Source: Dentipellis sp. KUC8613
Taxonomy: Eukaryota; Basidiomycota; Agaricomycetes; Russulales; Hericiaceae
NCBI GenBank assembly: GCA_002286715.1
Contig: NSJX01000065.1
Location: 27,919-91,918, forward strand
Direction of reading: 5' to 3'
DNA: 64,000 bases
Part shown: piece by piece, positions 1-11,079 of the stretch
Layout of the letters: each line of letters opens with the position of its first letter
Numbering within the stretch: the stretch's first letter is position 1
Program-made: the position numbers and the translations under genes
Notes under the pieces: model-generated
The model's database searches: none
The model's input: only the letters and a program-made list of their open reading frames with translations
What the model was told of the DNA's origin: nothing

Positions 1-219
1 CATCGACCAGTACTATCTCACTATACTGCCCTATAACTATAGGCTGTAGTAAATACTACATTTCACTATTTCACTAATCTTGCCTATAGTTATAGCACAT
101 AGTGAATTAATACTACCTACAGCAGCTACAGCATCTAGTAAAAACACGTCTCTTACAGCCATTTTACTATAGTAAAACCCTATAAAGTTATAGCTATAAA
201 CTGTACTAAGCTTTCCTTA
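1..219. repeat. AT-rich stretch with short inverted repeats
   Basis: The stretch is much richer in A and T than the rest of the window and is built from variants of CTATAGTTATAG. One copy, CTATAACTATAG at 31-42, is the exact reverse complement of CTATAGTTATAG at 84-95. More degenerate versions occur near 170-205. No ORF crosses it. It directly precedes the ORF at 220 and probably belongs to the same mobile element as the LTR-like sequence downstream; that link is inference. Confidence 0.4.
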
Positions 220-936
220 ATGTTACAGCATTTTACTTTACAAAGAAAGTCACCACGGCTCGCGGATTTCATCACGGACGACTGGCACATCACCCCGGCC
301 CCTGTACGCACGTACAAGGCCATCCATCTCCCTCTGCCGCCGACAGTCATAGACGAGACTGTTGGTCGGTTCCTTGCCGAGCGAGGCATCACCCCGCTGA
401 TCGCAAAGCGATTCCAAGTGTTCAGCCGTGAATGGCTGCACGGCTGGTATCACTTGCCAAAGCAACAGAAGGGGCATATTGCCGAAATCGCCTACAAGAT
501 GCTGCAGGTGCAAGACACTGTACCACAAACAGCTCCTGTCGCCCCAGCACCAACCGTAGCAGAGGAGTCGCACGAGGAGCCAACGTCATCGAGACCGATG
601 ACAGCGCCCTATGTCCACCACTGCCCATCATTCAGTGAGCCCACTGTCGAGAATCTGGAACTGGTGTCCAAGGTCACGAGCCACATACGCAGCATCTACG
701 GACTCCCCAACCCGGGCCCTCAGACAAGCGACCACATGGAGGTCGACAACGAGGGCAAGACGACCGAGGGCAAACCCACTGGCAAGGACAGTGTGACGGT
801 GTCCACCATGGGAGATGGCACCGCCCCGCCACTAGTGTCATCGTCCGACATGTCCAATCCTCCTCAGGCTGCCAAAGCAGCCCCCGCACTTGACAAGGCC
901 AAGCCTCAAGATATTCTGCTGCCCCCGTTGCCTTAA
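220..936 (+). CDS. Uncharacterised 238-residue protein, probably retroelement-associated
   Basis: This is an uninterrupted ATG-to-TAA frame of 238 codons. The first 100 residues are folded-looking and rich in Trp, His and aromatic residues (WHITP, FSREWLHGWYHLPK). The rest is low-complexity, rich in Pro, Ala, Thr and Ser, and looks disordered. I do not recognise a domain, and no reverse transcriptase, integrase or protease motif is visible. It lies about 250 bases upstream of a purine tract and an LTR-like sequence, so it may be an accessory or 3' ORF of a Gypsy-type element whose main part lies left of the window. It could also be an unrelated gene remnant. Confidence 0.35.
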   Translation: MLQHFTLQRKSPRLADFITDDWHITPAPVRTYKAIHLPLPPTVIDETVGRFLAERGITPLIAKRFQVFSREWLHGWYHLPKQQKGHIAEIAYKMLQVQDTVPQTAPVAPAPTVAEESHEEPTSSRPMTAPYVHHCPSFSEPTVENLELVSKVTSHIRSIYGLPNPGPQTSDHMEVDNEGKTTEGKPTGKDSVTVSTMGDGTAPPLVSSSDMSNPPQAAKAAPALDKAKPQDILLPPLP

Positions 937-1171
937 TGCATGATGGGATTCCATCATCATCACGCCTAACAACTCATCAAGAGTCCACGGCCAGGCATTC
1001 GCGAAAGCATATGTCCCTATCACTCGAGTCAAGCTAGCAGCTCCGACTCACGCAAACATCTGCGGGTGCACCTCAACGTGCACCCACCATTATTTCTTTA
1101 ATTTCTCATTACCATTACTTTACTTGTACGTTACTATATTACTGGTATCGATCCGGCTGTGAGCCTCCTCT

Positions 1172-1478
1172 GGAAGGGGCGAGTGTAACATCCACGCGTG
1201 TTAACGCGCCTCTGCTTATGTTACCAGTACTGTACATGGACCGAGTACAGTACACGGACCGGACACGGACATAACGGACTCCTGTACACTAATTACCAGC
1301 CATCAGATTATCTGATTGCCGAATACTATATAGTCGGCGGGCATGCCTCTGGCACGCTCGACCCTTTCTTGCCTGTACCTCGCACTATCTACCTCAGAGC
1401 TCAATAATAGCTAAGTCTGGTGTAGCGTGCACAGTGTGAGCAAGAGGTCATCCACTACCCCCTACTGCACCCTTTACA
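1172..1478 (+). mobile_element. Polypurine tract and candidate 3' LTR of a Gypsy-type retrotransposon
   Basis: A purine-rich tract (GGAAGGGGCGAG, 1172-1183) is followed directly by TGTAACATCC at 1184. This is the usual junction between the internal region and the 3' LTR of fungal Gypsy elements. The proposed LTR ends at TTTACA (1478), giving TGTAA...TTACA inverted ends and a length near 295 bases. A TATA-like CTATATAG sits near 1327. The 5' LTR, primer binding site and pol genes are not in the window, so the boundaries rest on terminal motifs alone and no target duplication can be checked. Confidence 0.5.
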
Positions 1479-2220
1479 TGCACGGACACTCATTTATCAT
1501 ACGGGGTCATGTTCGGTGCGGCAACATTGCAAAAGCACCGTGAACGACAAGTGGTGCCATGGCAGAGCAAACAGTGGAGAGATGTGGGGGAGAGCGACAA
1601 GACGGAGAGATGTCAAAGACTCGGACGTGGACCGGGATTGTCTCTCGGATGATGCAGCGCTGATGCTATTGGATGCACAGAAAAGCGCGGGAAAAATGAC
1701 GTCCCGGGTGGGTCTTTTGCCCTGTCCGTCGGACCGACCGAGCAAAAACATAGTAGTTTTGGAAAGTTGGTACCCCAAGACCCACTCCCTTCGGTAGCGG
1801 GAATAATAAAATCAAGAACTCATTAGTATTTGCTGAGATGAAATAACCCCCCTGGCTGAATCAGATCCTGCCACACATGTGACGGCCCACTCCCAACTAG
1901 TCTTGACACAGGTGGCATAGGTTGACTTTTTTTATACTTTTTTGGCTACAAAGAGACTTCAGAAAAGTTGTACATTTCCGTGTGCCTTTTCCCATGCTTT
2001 TCCGGGTTGGGAAATTCTGCACTTGTACACTGTGTGATCGAGCAGCGGCTGATGGCAAGAGAGAGCAATGCCACCGTCGCCACAATTGCGCCCTCGGCAT
2101 TAAATAAGAAACTTTGACCTAACTTTTTGACTCCTCATGCACATGCGCAATGTTTTGTCGCGAAGCCGCCTATTGATTTGTCAGCGGCGGTAAGTAGGCA
2201 CCATTAATGGGTGCTGTGAC
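1479..2220. other. No gene recognised between the LTR and the TIR element
   Basis: This 742-base interval carries only short overlapping frames on both strands (the longest is 93 codons, mirrored on the opposite strand). There is no recognisable protein, splice pattern or RNA gene. It is probably degraded repeat or simple intergenic sequence lying between two mobile elements. Confidence 0.5.
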
Positions 2221-3253
2221 TACAGTGCGTTGCATAAGAAACTGCAGTCGACGCGTCGAGATTCGTATTTGTTGTAGCCAAATAGTCACGTATGGTCACG
2301 TCCGGGCCGCAAGGCCACAGTCGCAACAGTCCTAAGCTTCAAATTTTTCTCAGTGCCAGTCTGATCGGCAAAGCGGCGTAGGTCTCGAATAAATGATATG
2401 TGAGGACTACTCCAAGGGTTGTATGGCTCCTCGTGGTCATTGTACTATTTGCAAACTACCTGTGCAATTGGTTACTACCGTGACTCTGTGTTTGAGCATG
2501 ACCCAAACACCAAGCACAGCATCGGATACGCTTCTTTGAGTGTATCACTACATTGAGAGGGATGTACATTCATGCGAGTTTTCAGCAACATGAGGCCATC
2601 TGCGGGAGCCCGCGTCAAGAGCGGGCAATCAGCAATGGAGCTCCAGCGAAGGTGCGGGTGCAAGTGAGCACGAAAGCGCTGTATCCCCAGCTGAGCTTCA
2701 AAGCACCTTCGGAGGACACCTTGCATCGCGTGGTGCCGTCGCTGAGTGAATTCGTCCATGCCGTGCTCCTTCGAATCCTTGTGCACTCGTGCATTTCTGT
2801 CAACGACACGGACATTGCGAGAGCCATGACAAAGTAGAGCACATGTGCCATAATGAGACATAAATGGGTGCATCGGAGACTCACAGAAATCACAGCTTGC
2901 TTGGCATCATCATAGAAAATGGAGTCGCGTAGTCAATACGTCTTCGATTCGACCCTAGAGCGTGAACTCGACCACTGACGCGCACGAGTGCTGCACGCAC
3001 AGTGTGGTCGGCAAACTGTCTGTAGCCGTGCAACTATTCGGCAAATGCAGTTAGAGAGCTCACCGCTATCCTTCGTAGCATTCGTCTGCTGCACCGAGCT
3101 GTTACCTACTCGAGGTTTTGAGCAAGTTGCATGGCGCTCATCGAGGGATCGCCCGGGCCACTGGGCATGTCGGACATTGAAGTTGTCACGCTTTGGCTGG
3201 AACAAACAACAATCTTGACGCGTCGACTGCAGTTTCTTATGCAACGCACTGTA
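2221..3253. mobile_element. Non-autonomous TIR DNA transposon (Tc1/mariner-like ends)
   Basis: The 37 bases at 2221-2257 (starting TACAGTGCGTTGCATAAGAA) are the exact reverse complement of 3217-3253. Similarity continues inward with a few mismatches to about 53 bases (2273 and 3201). Both outer ends start with TA followed by CAGT, which fits the TA target duplication and termini of Tc1/mariner/pogo elements; this family assignment is inferred from the ends only. The 1,033-base body has no transposase: the longest frames (132, 119 and 94 codons) overlap one another on opposite strands and show no DDE/D signature. The element ends about 120 bases upstream of the DNA2 start codon, so it may contribute to that promoter. 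Confidence 0.8.
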
Positions 3254-3371
3254 AGGAACGGTGGTAATTGGCGAAAAGACGCGTAGCGTCACATATTCGT
3301 GATCCGTGACAAGTTGTTAACGTCGCGTGCGCCTGCGTGTGTTTGTGACGAGCGTGGCCCAGGAGGGTTTC

Positions 3372-6300
3372 ATGTCTCGCTTCATTCACACAGACGAAGA
3401 GGAGGATCGCTTCCTCCAAGACCTTCTCTCCGGGTTCGATTCACCCGTATTCGCCGACCCTGCCCACAAAGTTGTCCGTCCTGTCAAGCCAGGTCCTCAC
3501 CCAGCCCTCAGACGCGACGCCGAAACGCCACCGAGGGCCCGTTCGACGGCTGGAATTCTGGAAAATTCTGCACCGAATATCGATTCTTGGGACTGGGATG
3601 CCCTGTCCGACTACGTGCCTACTCCACAGAAGCCAAAGCGAGCCGACGCGAAAGTTAGCGAAGAGCGGGTACGAATAGAGCTTTGAACATTCATAATGTG
3701 CTCACGCGCCAGGCGAGAAGATAGAATCTCTAATCGATCCGACATTCACACCAGAGGCAGTTACACGCTGCTATATCACACACATAGAGGAGAAACGAAT
3801 CAGAAACCGAGCTCAGAAGGTACGCAGGCCGTCGACCAAATTCTTCAGGCAACTCAGTGTTTGTTAAGCGTATCAGCGTGCGGATAAATGCTGCGCAGGA
3901 ATCTCGTATCGTTGTGCTAGAGGACGATTGGGTTGATGCACCCGTCCGAATAGGTACGCTAGTGCAGTTTACAATATTCCGTGTGGCATCTAACCTACCC
4001 CGCTTCCAGGCGATGTCGTCAACGTCATCGGCTCCTTTCCGTCCGACGACGGCTCAGGAGGACCCCCCACTATTCATATCAATAAGTCTCAGAATCTCCT
4101 CATCCACCACCCAGACCTCCTTTTGACCCCCACCGCTCTGTCTTCCGCGCCTCATTGCACACGCCGTCCGATTCTAACATCCCTGCTCCGTTCCTCTCCC
4201 TCATCGTCTGCGCCCGCGAACGCGACGCCGTCTTTGATCTACGGCAATGTGCTCCACGATGTGTTCCAAAGGTGTCTTCGACAGGGCGTGTGGGATGCAG
4301 CGACCGTGGAATCGTGGATTGACGGTGTCTTGAGGACTCGACAGATCCTAGGCGAGTTGGTTCGAGTGGGTATTGGTATCGAGGAAGCTAAAAGGGAGGT
4401 GTTGCAAAGAGCAAGAGGCGTGTTTGGATTCGGAAGCAGGTATATCGGGCACGTGCCTAAGGTTAGTCTCAGCCGTCTCCTTCTCGTCGGTTCCTCATAT
4501 TTTATATCTTCAGCCGGATGCTATTCTAGTGAATACGCGTGCTGAGAAGGGCGAGACTTCGTTACTAGCCATCAGCGACCTATACGACGTGGAAGAAGAC
4601 ATCTGGGCGCCTGAATACGGCCTCAAGGGCAAACTCGATGCCTCCGTTCAAGCCGTGGTCGTTAGAAAGTCACCTCAATCGAACACTCGAGGCAAATATT
4701 TCAAAAAGCCACAACCACCTCCGCCAGGCTCCACATCTTCCTTCCCCGCACCACTGGAGATCAAAACCGGTCGCGCCGTTGCAGGGATGGAGCACCGTGC
4801 TCAGACGATGCTATACACACTCCTGATGCGCTCACGTTATAGTGCCCCTGTCGAAGAAGGGCTGCTGTACTACACTCAAAGCGAGGAAGTCATCAGCGTG
4901 CCGGCTGCGCGCAATGAAATTCGGGGCCTGATTGGTGTCAGGAATGAGATAGCGGAGTGGATGATGAGCCGGTTCAGACGAGACGAAAACGAGCCACACA
5001 AACGTCAGTTCCTCCCGGAGACCATAGACGACGAAAGGATCTGCGGAAGATGCTTTGCACTTGACGCGTGTATGGTGTATAGAAAGGTAAGTGGCGAAAT
5101 TCGTTCCCGATTATTATGCTGATGTTCTCGTTCACCAGGCCATAGATGAAGTGGTGGACACGTCCTCCCCCATTGCCGATATTTATGATCAAAAGACTGG
5201 ACACCTAACAGCAGCCCAAGCCGCGTTCTTCAAGCATTGGGAACATCTTATTGCTTTAGAAGAACATGATCTTATTCGATTCAAGAAAGAACTATGGACG
5301 CTCGGTGCCAAGGAACGCGAAGCCAGGGGCAGGTGCTTCGCAGGTATGGTTCTGGATCCTACCTTCTCCACAGACGACATCTCTCCACGTGCTGAGCGCA
5401 AAGCGATCCATCAGGCTACGTATAAATTCATCAGGCGAGCAGATGATGAATTCAGCGATGAAGACCAAGAGAGTCTGCTCAATGGCCACATGAACGTTGG
5501 GGATGCCATCACTGTGTCTGCTGAACCAGGCCTGCTTGCGCTGGCATCCGGGTATATCTTGGACCTCACGCCGACGAGCGTCATAGTGGGTGTTGGACAC
5601 GTCCTGGATCTGACAGTCATCGAGAGTCGTATCAGTGCGAAAAGGCGAGCATTGCATATGAATCAACCTAGCATTTTCGATGAAAGAGAGGTGATATTTC
5701 GCATCGACCGAGACGAGTTAAGCGGTGGCATGGGGAGGATTAGGGACAATCTCGCTGGGTTGTTCTTCGCCGGAGGTGACAGTGCACGCCTCCGGCTCGT
5801 GGTCGACCTTGCACCGCCCAAGTTCACCATCCCAGATCCAACAAGCTCTCCTCACGATTTTCCGAAGTGCCAGTCTCACATGGCCAAGCTCAATTCCAAC
5901 CAGGTCGACGCCATTGAGAAGGTGCTGTCTACCGAGGACTACGCTTTGGTGCTGGGAATGCCGGGGACCGGTAAGACAACGCTGGTTGCTGCTCTTATCC
6001 GGGTGCTGGTGGATCTCGGAAAGACCGTTCTCTTGAGCGCATATACCCATTCCGCGGTCGATACCATTCTAGCCAAGCTGCAAGATGCTGACTTCGGTAT
6101 ATTGAGATTGGGGAACGTCGACAAGGTAAATGCCGTTCACGTAGAATTTTTCCGTGCCAGAATACTGATGACTCGGTGGATAGGTTCATCCAGACATACG
6201 ACACCTCACTCTGGCAGCGAGACGAGAGCCCCAAACTGTGGAAGAACTTGAACGACAGTTGATGACGCCCCCAGTCGTAGCGACTACAGCCCTCTCCATT

Positions 6301-7621
6301 GATCAGTGAGCTTGTAATAGGTCATTCCTTCTGCGTGGCGCTCAATGGCTCTATAGTGAACTGTTCTCTCGCCGACGATTTGATTTTTGCATCGTGGACG
6401 AAGCATCCCAGATTACTCTGCCCACTTGTCTCGGACCTCTCCGTTTCGCAGATAAATTTGTTCTGGTTGGAGACCATTATCAATTGCCACCATTGGTACG
6501 AAGCGTTCTCCTTTTTTCGACCGAGCTTCGGGTACCTAGCATATTAACCCGTCCGATAGGTTCGCAGTCGCGAAGCACGCAAGGGCGGGCTGGACATGTC
6601 ACTTTTCCGCCGCCTCTCTGAAGCTCACCCCTCCGCTGTCGTCGACCTCACACACCAATACCGGATGAACGCCGACATCATGCTCCTCTCGAACAGGCTC
6701 ATCTACGACGATAGGCTGCGCTGCGGATCGGAAGAGGTGGCACAACAGAGTCTAGTCATCCCCGACAGGGCATTCTTGGGTAAGCTGCACATCAATCCGA
6801 ATGTCAAGGGTCAATGCGGGGAACGAACCAGATGCTGGCTCGACAAGCTCATGGACGAAGAGTAAGACCTCTTCGTATTATTTCCTGATTCAACGCCTAA
6901 CATCTCCCGTCAGCTGTAAAGCTATGTTTGTCGATACGGACACCGTCCCTGCCCCCGAGTCCCGCGCAGGCGATCTTGTCCAAAACGAAATTGAAGCCGC
7001 ATTGGTCCAGCAGGTCGTGGAAACGCTGCTCCGAAGCGGCGTGAACGAATCGCAGATCGGTGTGATTACACCGTACCGACAGCAAATCAAGCTGCTGGCC
7101 CATCTGCTTCAGGCTCATCCTGGTGTAGAGATCCTCACGGCCGACCGCAGCCAGGGACGCGACAAGGACTGTGTCGTGTTGTCGATGGTTCGCTCCAACG
7201 AAGAGGGCTACGTACGTCCTTTCCCGTCTTCCGAAAGTTGTTAGTGATGTTAAAAACCGAAACATTCCAGGTTGGCGATCTGGTCAGAGACTGGCGCAGA
7301 CTGAACGTCGCGTTTACCCGCGCGTCGCGAAAGCTGATCGTGCTAGGTTCTCGAAAGACACTCGCGCACGCCCCGATGCTTGAAGAATTCCTGCAACTGA
7401 TGGAGTCGCGGAACTGGATTCTGCAGCTCCCGGTGGACGCCCACTTGGTTCATGCCGCTCTGTTGACTTCCGTGGACGCCGGCGCCGAGATATCTGGCAA
7501 GCGAGCTAGAGGTGGCGAGCAGACAAGCTCGATGAAGAGGACCAAGGTTGGACATGATGCTGCTGGAGCCATCATCAAAACCCGCCCTATCCTGAAGGAC
7601 TTGTTCAACGAGAGTTTGTGA
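3372..7621 (+). CDS. DNA2: DNA2-type replication helicase/nuclease
   Basis: DNA2 cleaves long Okazaki flaps and resects DNA ends, using a RecB-like nuclease coupled to a 5'-3' SF1B helicase. From the N terminus, the sequence shows a variable region; a basic/OB-like segment (KRISVRI...IVVLEDDW); a nuclease domain with GKLDAS and PLEIKTGR; and the iron-sulfur cysteines of [13 protein letters not shown]. The helicase follows with GMPGTGKT (5955-5978), DEAS (6397-6408), [22 protein letters not shown] and NVAFTRA. At least nine short introns are needed, for example about 3953-4010, 4462-4513, 5086-5139 and 6496-6559. The ATG at 3372 is chosen because the same frame only extends upstream to a GTG. 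The basic C-terminal tail (KRARGG...KRTKVG) may be nuclear targeting. All helicase motifs look intact. Confidence 0.95.
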
Positions 7622-7950
7622 AGCTTGAACTGCGCCGCCTAGAATCCAGATGGACAAAGACTTTGTCTAGAGATGTAGCATATACCCTTTCGTGTCTCGA
7701 TGTCGATTGATACCTTCCTTGTCTTATACCAGTAGGTTATTCTGTATAGTAAGAAAGACGCATCATTGAGTTCCGATTCATCTGATCCAAACACATTCGC
7801 CAAAGGACGCACACATAAACCGTAAGGCACATGATTTACACGTGTCAAGTATTATACAGGCAAAGAGACACTTCTATGAGCTTGCTGCCCTTGCCACTCC
7901 AGTAATAATTCTGTCATACACCCCGCGGTGGAGTATCGAGCATTGCTGAA
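7622..7950. other. Convergent 3' intergenic region
   Basis: These 329 bases separate the stop codons of DNA2 and the minus-strand ULA1 gene, so they hold the 3' ends of both transcripts. I see no coding frame or repeat worth naming. No clear polyadenylation motif was assigned. Confidence 0.6.
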
Positions 7951-10031
7951 CTAAGCAGGGGTGCCGATGACACCCGTCCAAGTGTCCACCAGGTCGACCA
8001 CGCAGTATCCGTTGATTGGGACGTACTGCTTCGTGATCATCTTAATCGCCTCTTGAGCAACAAGCCCGCCCAGGAATGCGGCGACGTTGGGCAGATCGGA
8101 GGTTGGAGCTCGTGCACTTCAAAACAGCAAGAAGGTCACGAAGGCGTAAGATACAGAGGATACGTGACTTACAGCTCGCCGATCGCGTCAGTCAGCTCTT
8201 TCTCGGGAAGCTCAATTCCGGGGCCAACGATGCGCTGTACTTCAGCGAGAAGCACATCGGCAGTTGGCGGAACGGTGCCGCTTGAAGTCAGATTGAACAA
8301 GGCGGACAGTGCAAGGTGCGAGGCCGTTTCGCGAGGATAGCCCGCGACCGCAGAAGCTGGATGCGAGCAACCAATTAGTATCGCAGGTGCAGCTGCAAAG
8401 AAAGTCACGAACCTATGGCCTCCTTGTCCGCGTCAAATTCGCCCCACCTCCGACCACGCAGCACACGGATCGCATGTGCGTTTTTCACGAATGTCTCGAC
8501 CACACCCTTGTCAATATCGGGGTTCTTTCCCAGCAGGTCGAAAAAGATGGCGCGTTCCTCGTCGGCACGGATCTTGTACAACGTCTGGAGGTGCACATAC
8601 GAGCTAGTGTCGGCCTTCATATCCGGAAGAGTCGATGACAATGGGAGGACGTGCGGCGGATCGTCGAGCTCCGTGAACTTCTGCAACGCACGCAGGAGCG
8701 TATGGAAGGTACTGCTGGGGGTCGAACTCTCTGCGGTGGTAGGAAGAAGTGTGAAAAGCTGGGCGACATCGGATGGAACACCGGTCGTTGTCCAAGCGCG
8801 GTAGGCCTGCGCTTCAGCCTCGTCGAAGTTCTCCTCATCTGGTTTTCGCTTGAGATCACGTAGCGCAGCTTTGAAGGCTTGCTTTTCGGCATAAGTTTGT
8901 GGAAGGAGACCATTGTGCTGCATAGAACGTAATGTCAGCCCGTGAGGTCTCTTCGCCTATGAAACGGCTGACCGAGCGCTTCCAATCTTCCAATACGCGG
9001 ACGAGGATGACAACGTAGGGAATGTGGCCGTGGTCCGTGATGTCCATATTGGGGAGGTCTAGGGAGAGAGCGTGTTCCAGAAGAGAGGGGAAGGGTTTGT
9101 CTATGCGTAATGATGGTGCAGTTTCGGTATGCGACTCGATGACTGCGATCGACTGAGATCAGCATAATGATATCAAAGATGGGTAACTGAAGTCAAGTCC
9201 TAGTATGAAAGACTAATTGAAGATGAGCGCGTACGATGTCGTCTCAATCAAGGTGCACTCGGCCCCCTGCGCATGCCCCACCTGAACTCCCAATACATAT
9301 TGGACGGAAGGGAGGCAACAAAGCAAGGACCTCTTTTCCCCCGGAGCAGCCTGCGGAAGAATTGAAGACTACTCACTGTCATGTTCGTGGAATTGGATAT
9401 AAAAGTCCGCAAGGAAACCCGCCGATCGGACAACGATCAGCATCGGACTGAGTGGATCCGTCCACAAGAGGTGAGAAAGTTTCTCGACAGTCGGCGAATC
9501 GAGATTATGTGAGATCACAAGGGAAAACGACTTGAAGTACGCCGGGTCGCTCTCCAGCACGTCGTGCACACTCCGAACATCGGCTGAACCCTCAACCCCG
9601 TCATTCAGCTCGCCAAGTAACGTCACAGCTTCCTGCGCACGATGCTTGCCAACACTGTCTGGGCCTGCGAGAAAGAAATTGTTTCCGGCGTCGCGAGCGG
9701 TGGTGATTGTGGAGTCCAGAAGGGTGAAGTGACCTATACCAGGCAGCACGAGGTTCTTCATGATAGATGTTGCGGTAGCAGAAGAAGACAAAACCAAGAT
9801 CCGGGATGTTTCTAGCGCATGCTGACCAGTCGCAGCCCATAAACTGTTGCAATGAGCAATACTCGAGGAAACGAAGTGCATAACCTTACCGAAGCTGGCG
9901 GTCATAGCGCCGTGTTTTGTTGTCTGGCTGGGCACTAGGGCAACATAAGCGATTAGGTTGATGGTGATTATTCGCACGTACTGGATAGCAGTAGTTACTA
10001 CTTCAATGTCTTGGGATTCTCCTGGAGCCAT
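7951..10031 (-). CDS. ULA1: NEDD8-activating enzyme E1 regulatory subunit (ULA1/APPBP1/NAE1)
   Basis: ULA1 pairs with UBA3 to activate NEDD8 for cullin neddylation. The start is MAPGESQDIEVV, followed by an intron. The next short exon gives RRYDRQLR, which splices to LWAATGQHALE, the hallmark opening of E1 adenylation folds. KNLVLPGIGHFTLLDS and GNNFFL follow as in APPBP1. The middle exons (IESH...LRIDKPFP, then DITDHGHIPYVVIL) and the helical segment at 8405-8923 match the regulatory subunit. The C terminus (NVAAFLGGLVAQEAIKMIT, then KQYVPINGY) closes the fold, with the stop at 7951-7953. Like other regulatory subunits it shows no catalytic cysteine domain. It is divergent from PSF1, with 101 bases between the start codons. 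Confidence 0.92.
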
Positions 10032-10132
10032 TGCAATGAGGCGAGGGTGCTGAGTGAGAGCAGACGTGACAGGCGCCCTAACGAGACTGGTGGGGTCACG
10101 CGTGACATTACGCGTCTTTGTAGTCGACCGCG
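10032..10132. promoter_or_regulatory. Shared divergent promoter of ULA1 and PSF1
   Basis: Only 101 bases separate the two start codons, so both core promoters must lie here or overlap the 5' ends of the genes. No TATA box is visible. Two near copies of CACGCGTGAC/TTACGCGTC-type sequence around 10095-10115 contain an MluI-like ACGCGT core. In yeasts that core (MCB) marks DNA-replication genes bound by MBF; applying this to PSF1 here is inference. Confidence 0.45.
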
Positions 10133-10741
10133 ATGAACAACTCCTCGACGCGCCAATTCGGCGACCTCGCGACCCAGCTCGTCCTCGAATCCCGACGCTC
10201 TACCCAGACAGACACCCTTATTAAATACAATGACACACTCGTACGCGCGGTCATCCGCGAGCAGCGCGACCTCGAAAAACTTATAGAGGCAGACGTGGAA
10301 AGTGGCCATGCCAACGACGCCCCAACGGCGGCACTACTTGTCTACCAGACGGCCGTCCTGCGCAACAAGCGATGTCTCCTTGCATACCACGAGCACCGAC
10401 TTGACTTCCTTCGGACCCTTTTTTGGTCGTCGGGCGCATCCCTGCCCTATATCCTCTCACCAGAATATCGCTCTCGCCTATCACCGCAGGAGGTCGACTA
10501 TCTTCGCAGCTACAATACGGCGCTTCTTGCGTATCGGTCAGCATTTAGCGCGGAACTCGACCTAACCGCGCAAATCACCCATCCCCCCAAAGATCTCCAC
10601 GCGCTCGTGCGAGTAATCAAAGATTGCGGAGTAATTCAAACAGAAAGCGGGGCGATTGATTTTAGGCGGGGCCAAAGATTCATGGTGCGTCGGGCGGATG
10701 TCGAACATCTCATCGTACAAGGCTATCTGGAGGAGGTTTAA
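10133..10741 (+). CDS. PSF1: GINS complex subunit PSF1
   Basis: PSF1 is one of four GINS subunits, which join Cdc45 and Mcm2-7 to form the replicative CMG helicase. The gene is a single uninterrupted 202-codon frame, about the usual family length. It has the typical N-terminal helical half (QFGDLATQLVLES near residue 7, NKRCLLAYHEHRLDFLRTL near residue 85, LSPQEVDYLRSYN near residue 120). It also has the conserved C-terminal B domain (PPKDLHALVRVIKDCG, ending VRRADVEHLIVQGYLEEV). The absence of introns is unusual compared with its intron-rich neighbours. Assignment is by recognised family pattern and is strong. Confidence 0.93.
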   Translation: MNNSSTRQFGDLATQLVLESRRSTQTDTLIKYNDTLVRAVIREQRDLEKLIEADVESGHANDAPTAALLVYQTAVLRNKRCLLAYHEHRLDFLRTLFWSSGASLPYILSPEYRSRLSPQEVDYLRSYNTALLAYRSAFSAELDLTAQITHPPKDLHALVRVIKDCGVIQTESGAIDFRRGQRFMVRRADVEHLIVQGYLEEV

Positions 10742-11079
10742 CTGAGCATCGGCTTCAGGTAAGATGTCCATCATTTCTATCAGAATACCTTCCCTGATTA
10801 TTCTTGAAAGCTTGTAATTCTAGTACCATCGGCTGTATACCATTCATGCTTCCAATATTTGTGGGCTTGTTTACACAACAAGCTGCATGTAGAATCGGTT
10901 CCGAGGGCCGAACGGTGGAAATGAAAACCGCGTGACAGGACAAAGTCGTGGCGAAAGATTCGCCAGAAGAGGTAGCCCAACGTTGGCCCATCGAACTTCT
11001 TCCCACACGCCGACACGACTCTCGGTGACCCGCTCAGCCTAAGATCTACGCATACGTCGGCCTTTATCCTCCACAGACA
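10742..11079. other. Intergenic region with an unexplained minus-strand ORF
   Basis: These 338 bases lie between PSF1 and the proposed start of the OrsD-domain gene. A 119-codon minus-strand frame (10798-11157) spans it and runs into the proposed first exon of the OrsD gene. Its protein is rich in Trp, Cys and His but matches nothing I know, and it has no clear splice partners. I regard it as probably non-coding. Confidence 0.4.

Noticed and set aside
1516..1797. 93-codon frame with a mirrored 93-codon frame on the other strand
   Set aside because: Both strands are open over the same interval, there is no family match and it lies between two mobile elements; chance is the simplest reading.
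3327..3371. Upstream extension of the DNA2 frame starting at a GTG
   Set aside because: It is in frame but has no ATG. The ATG at 3372 gives a normal N terminus.
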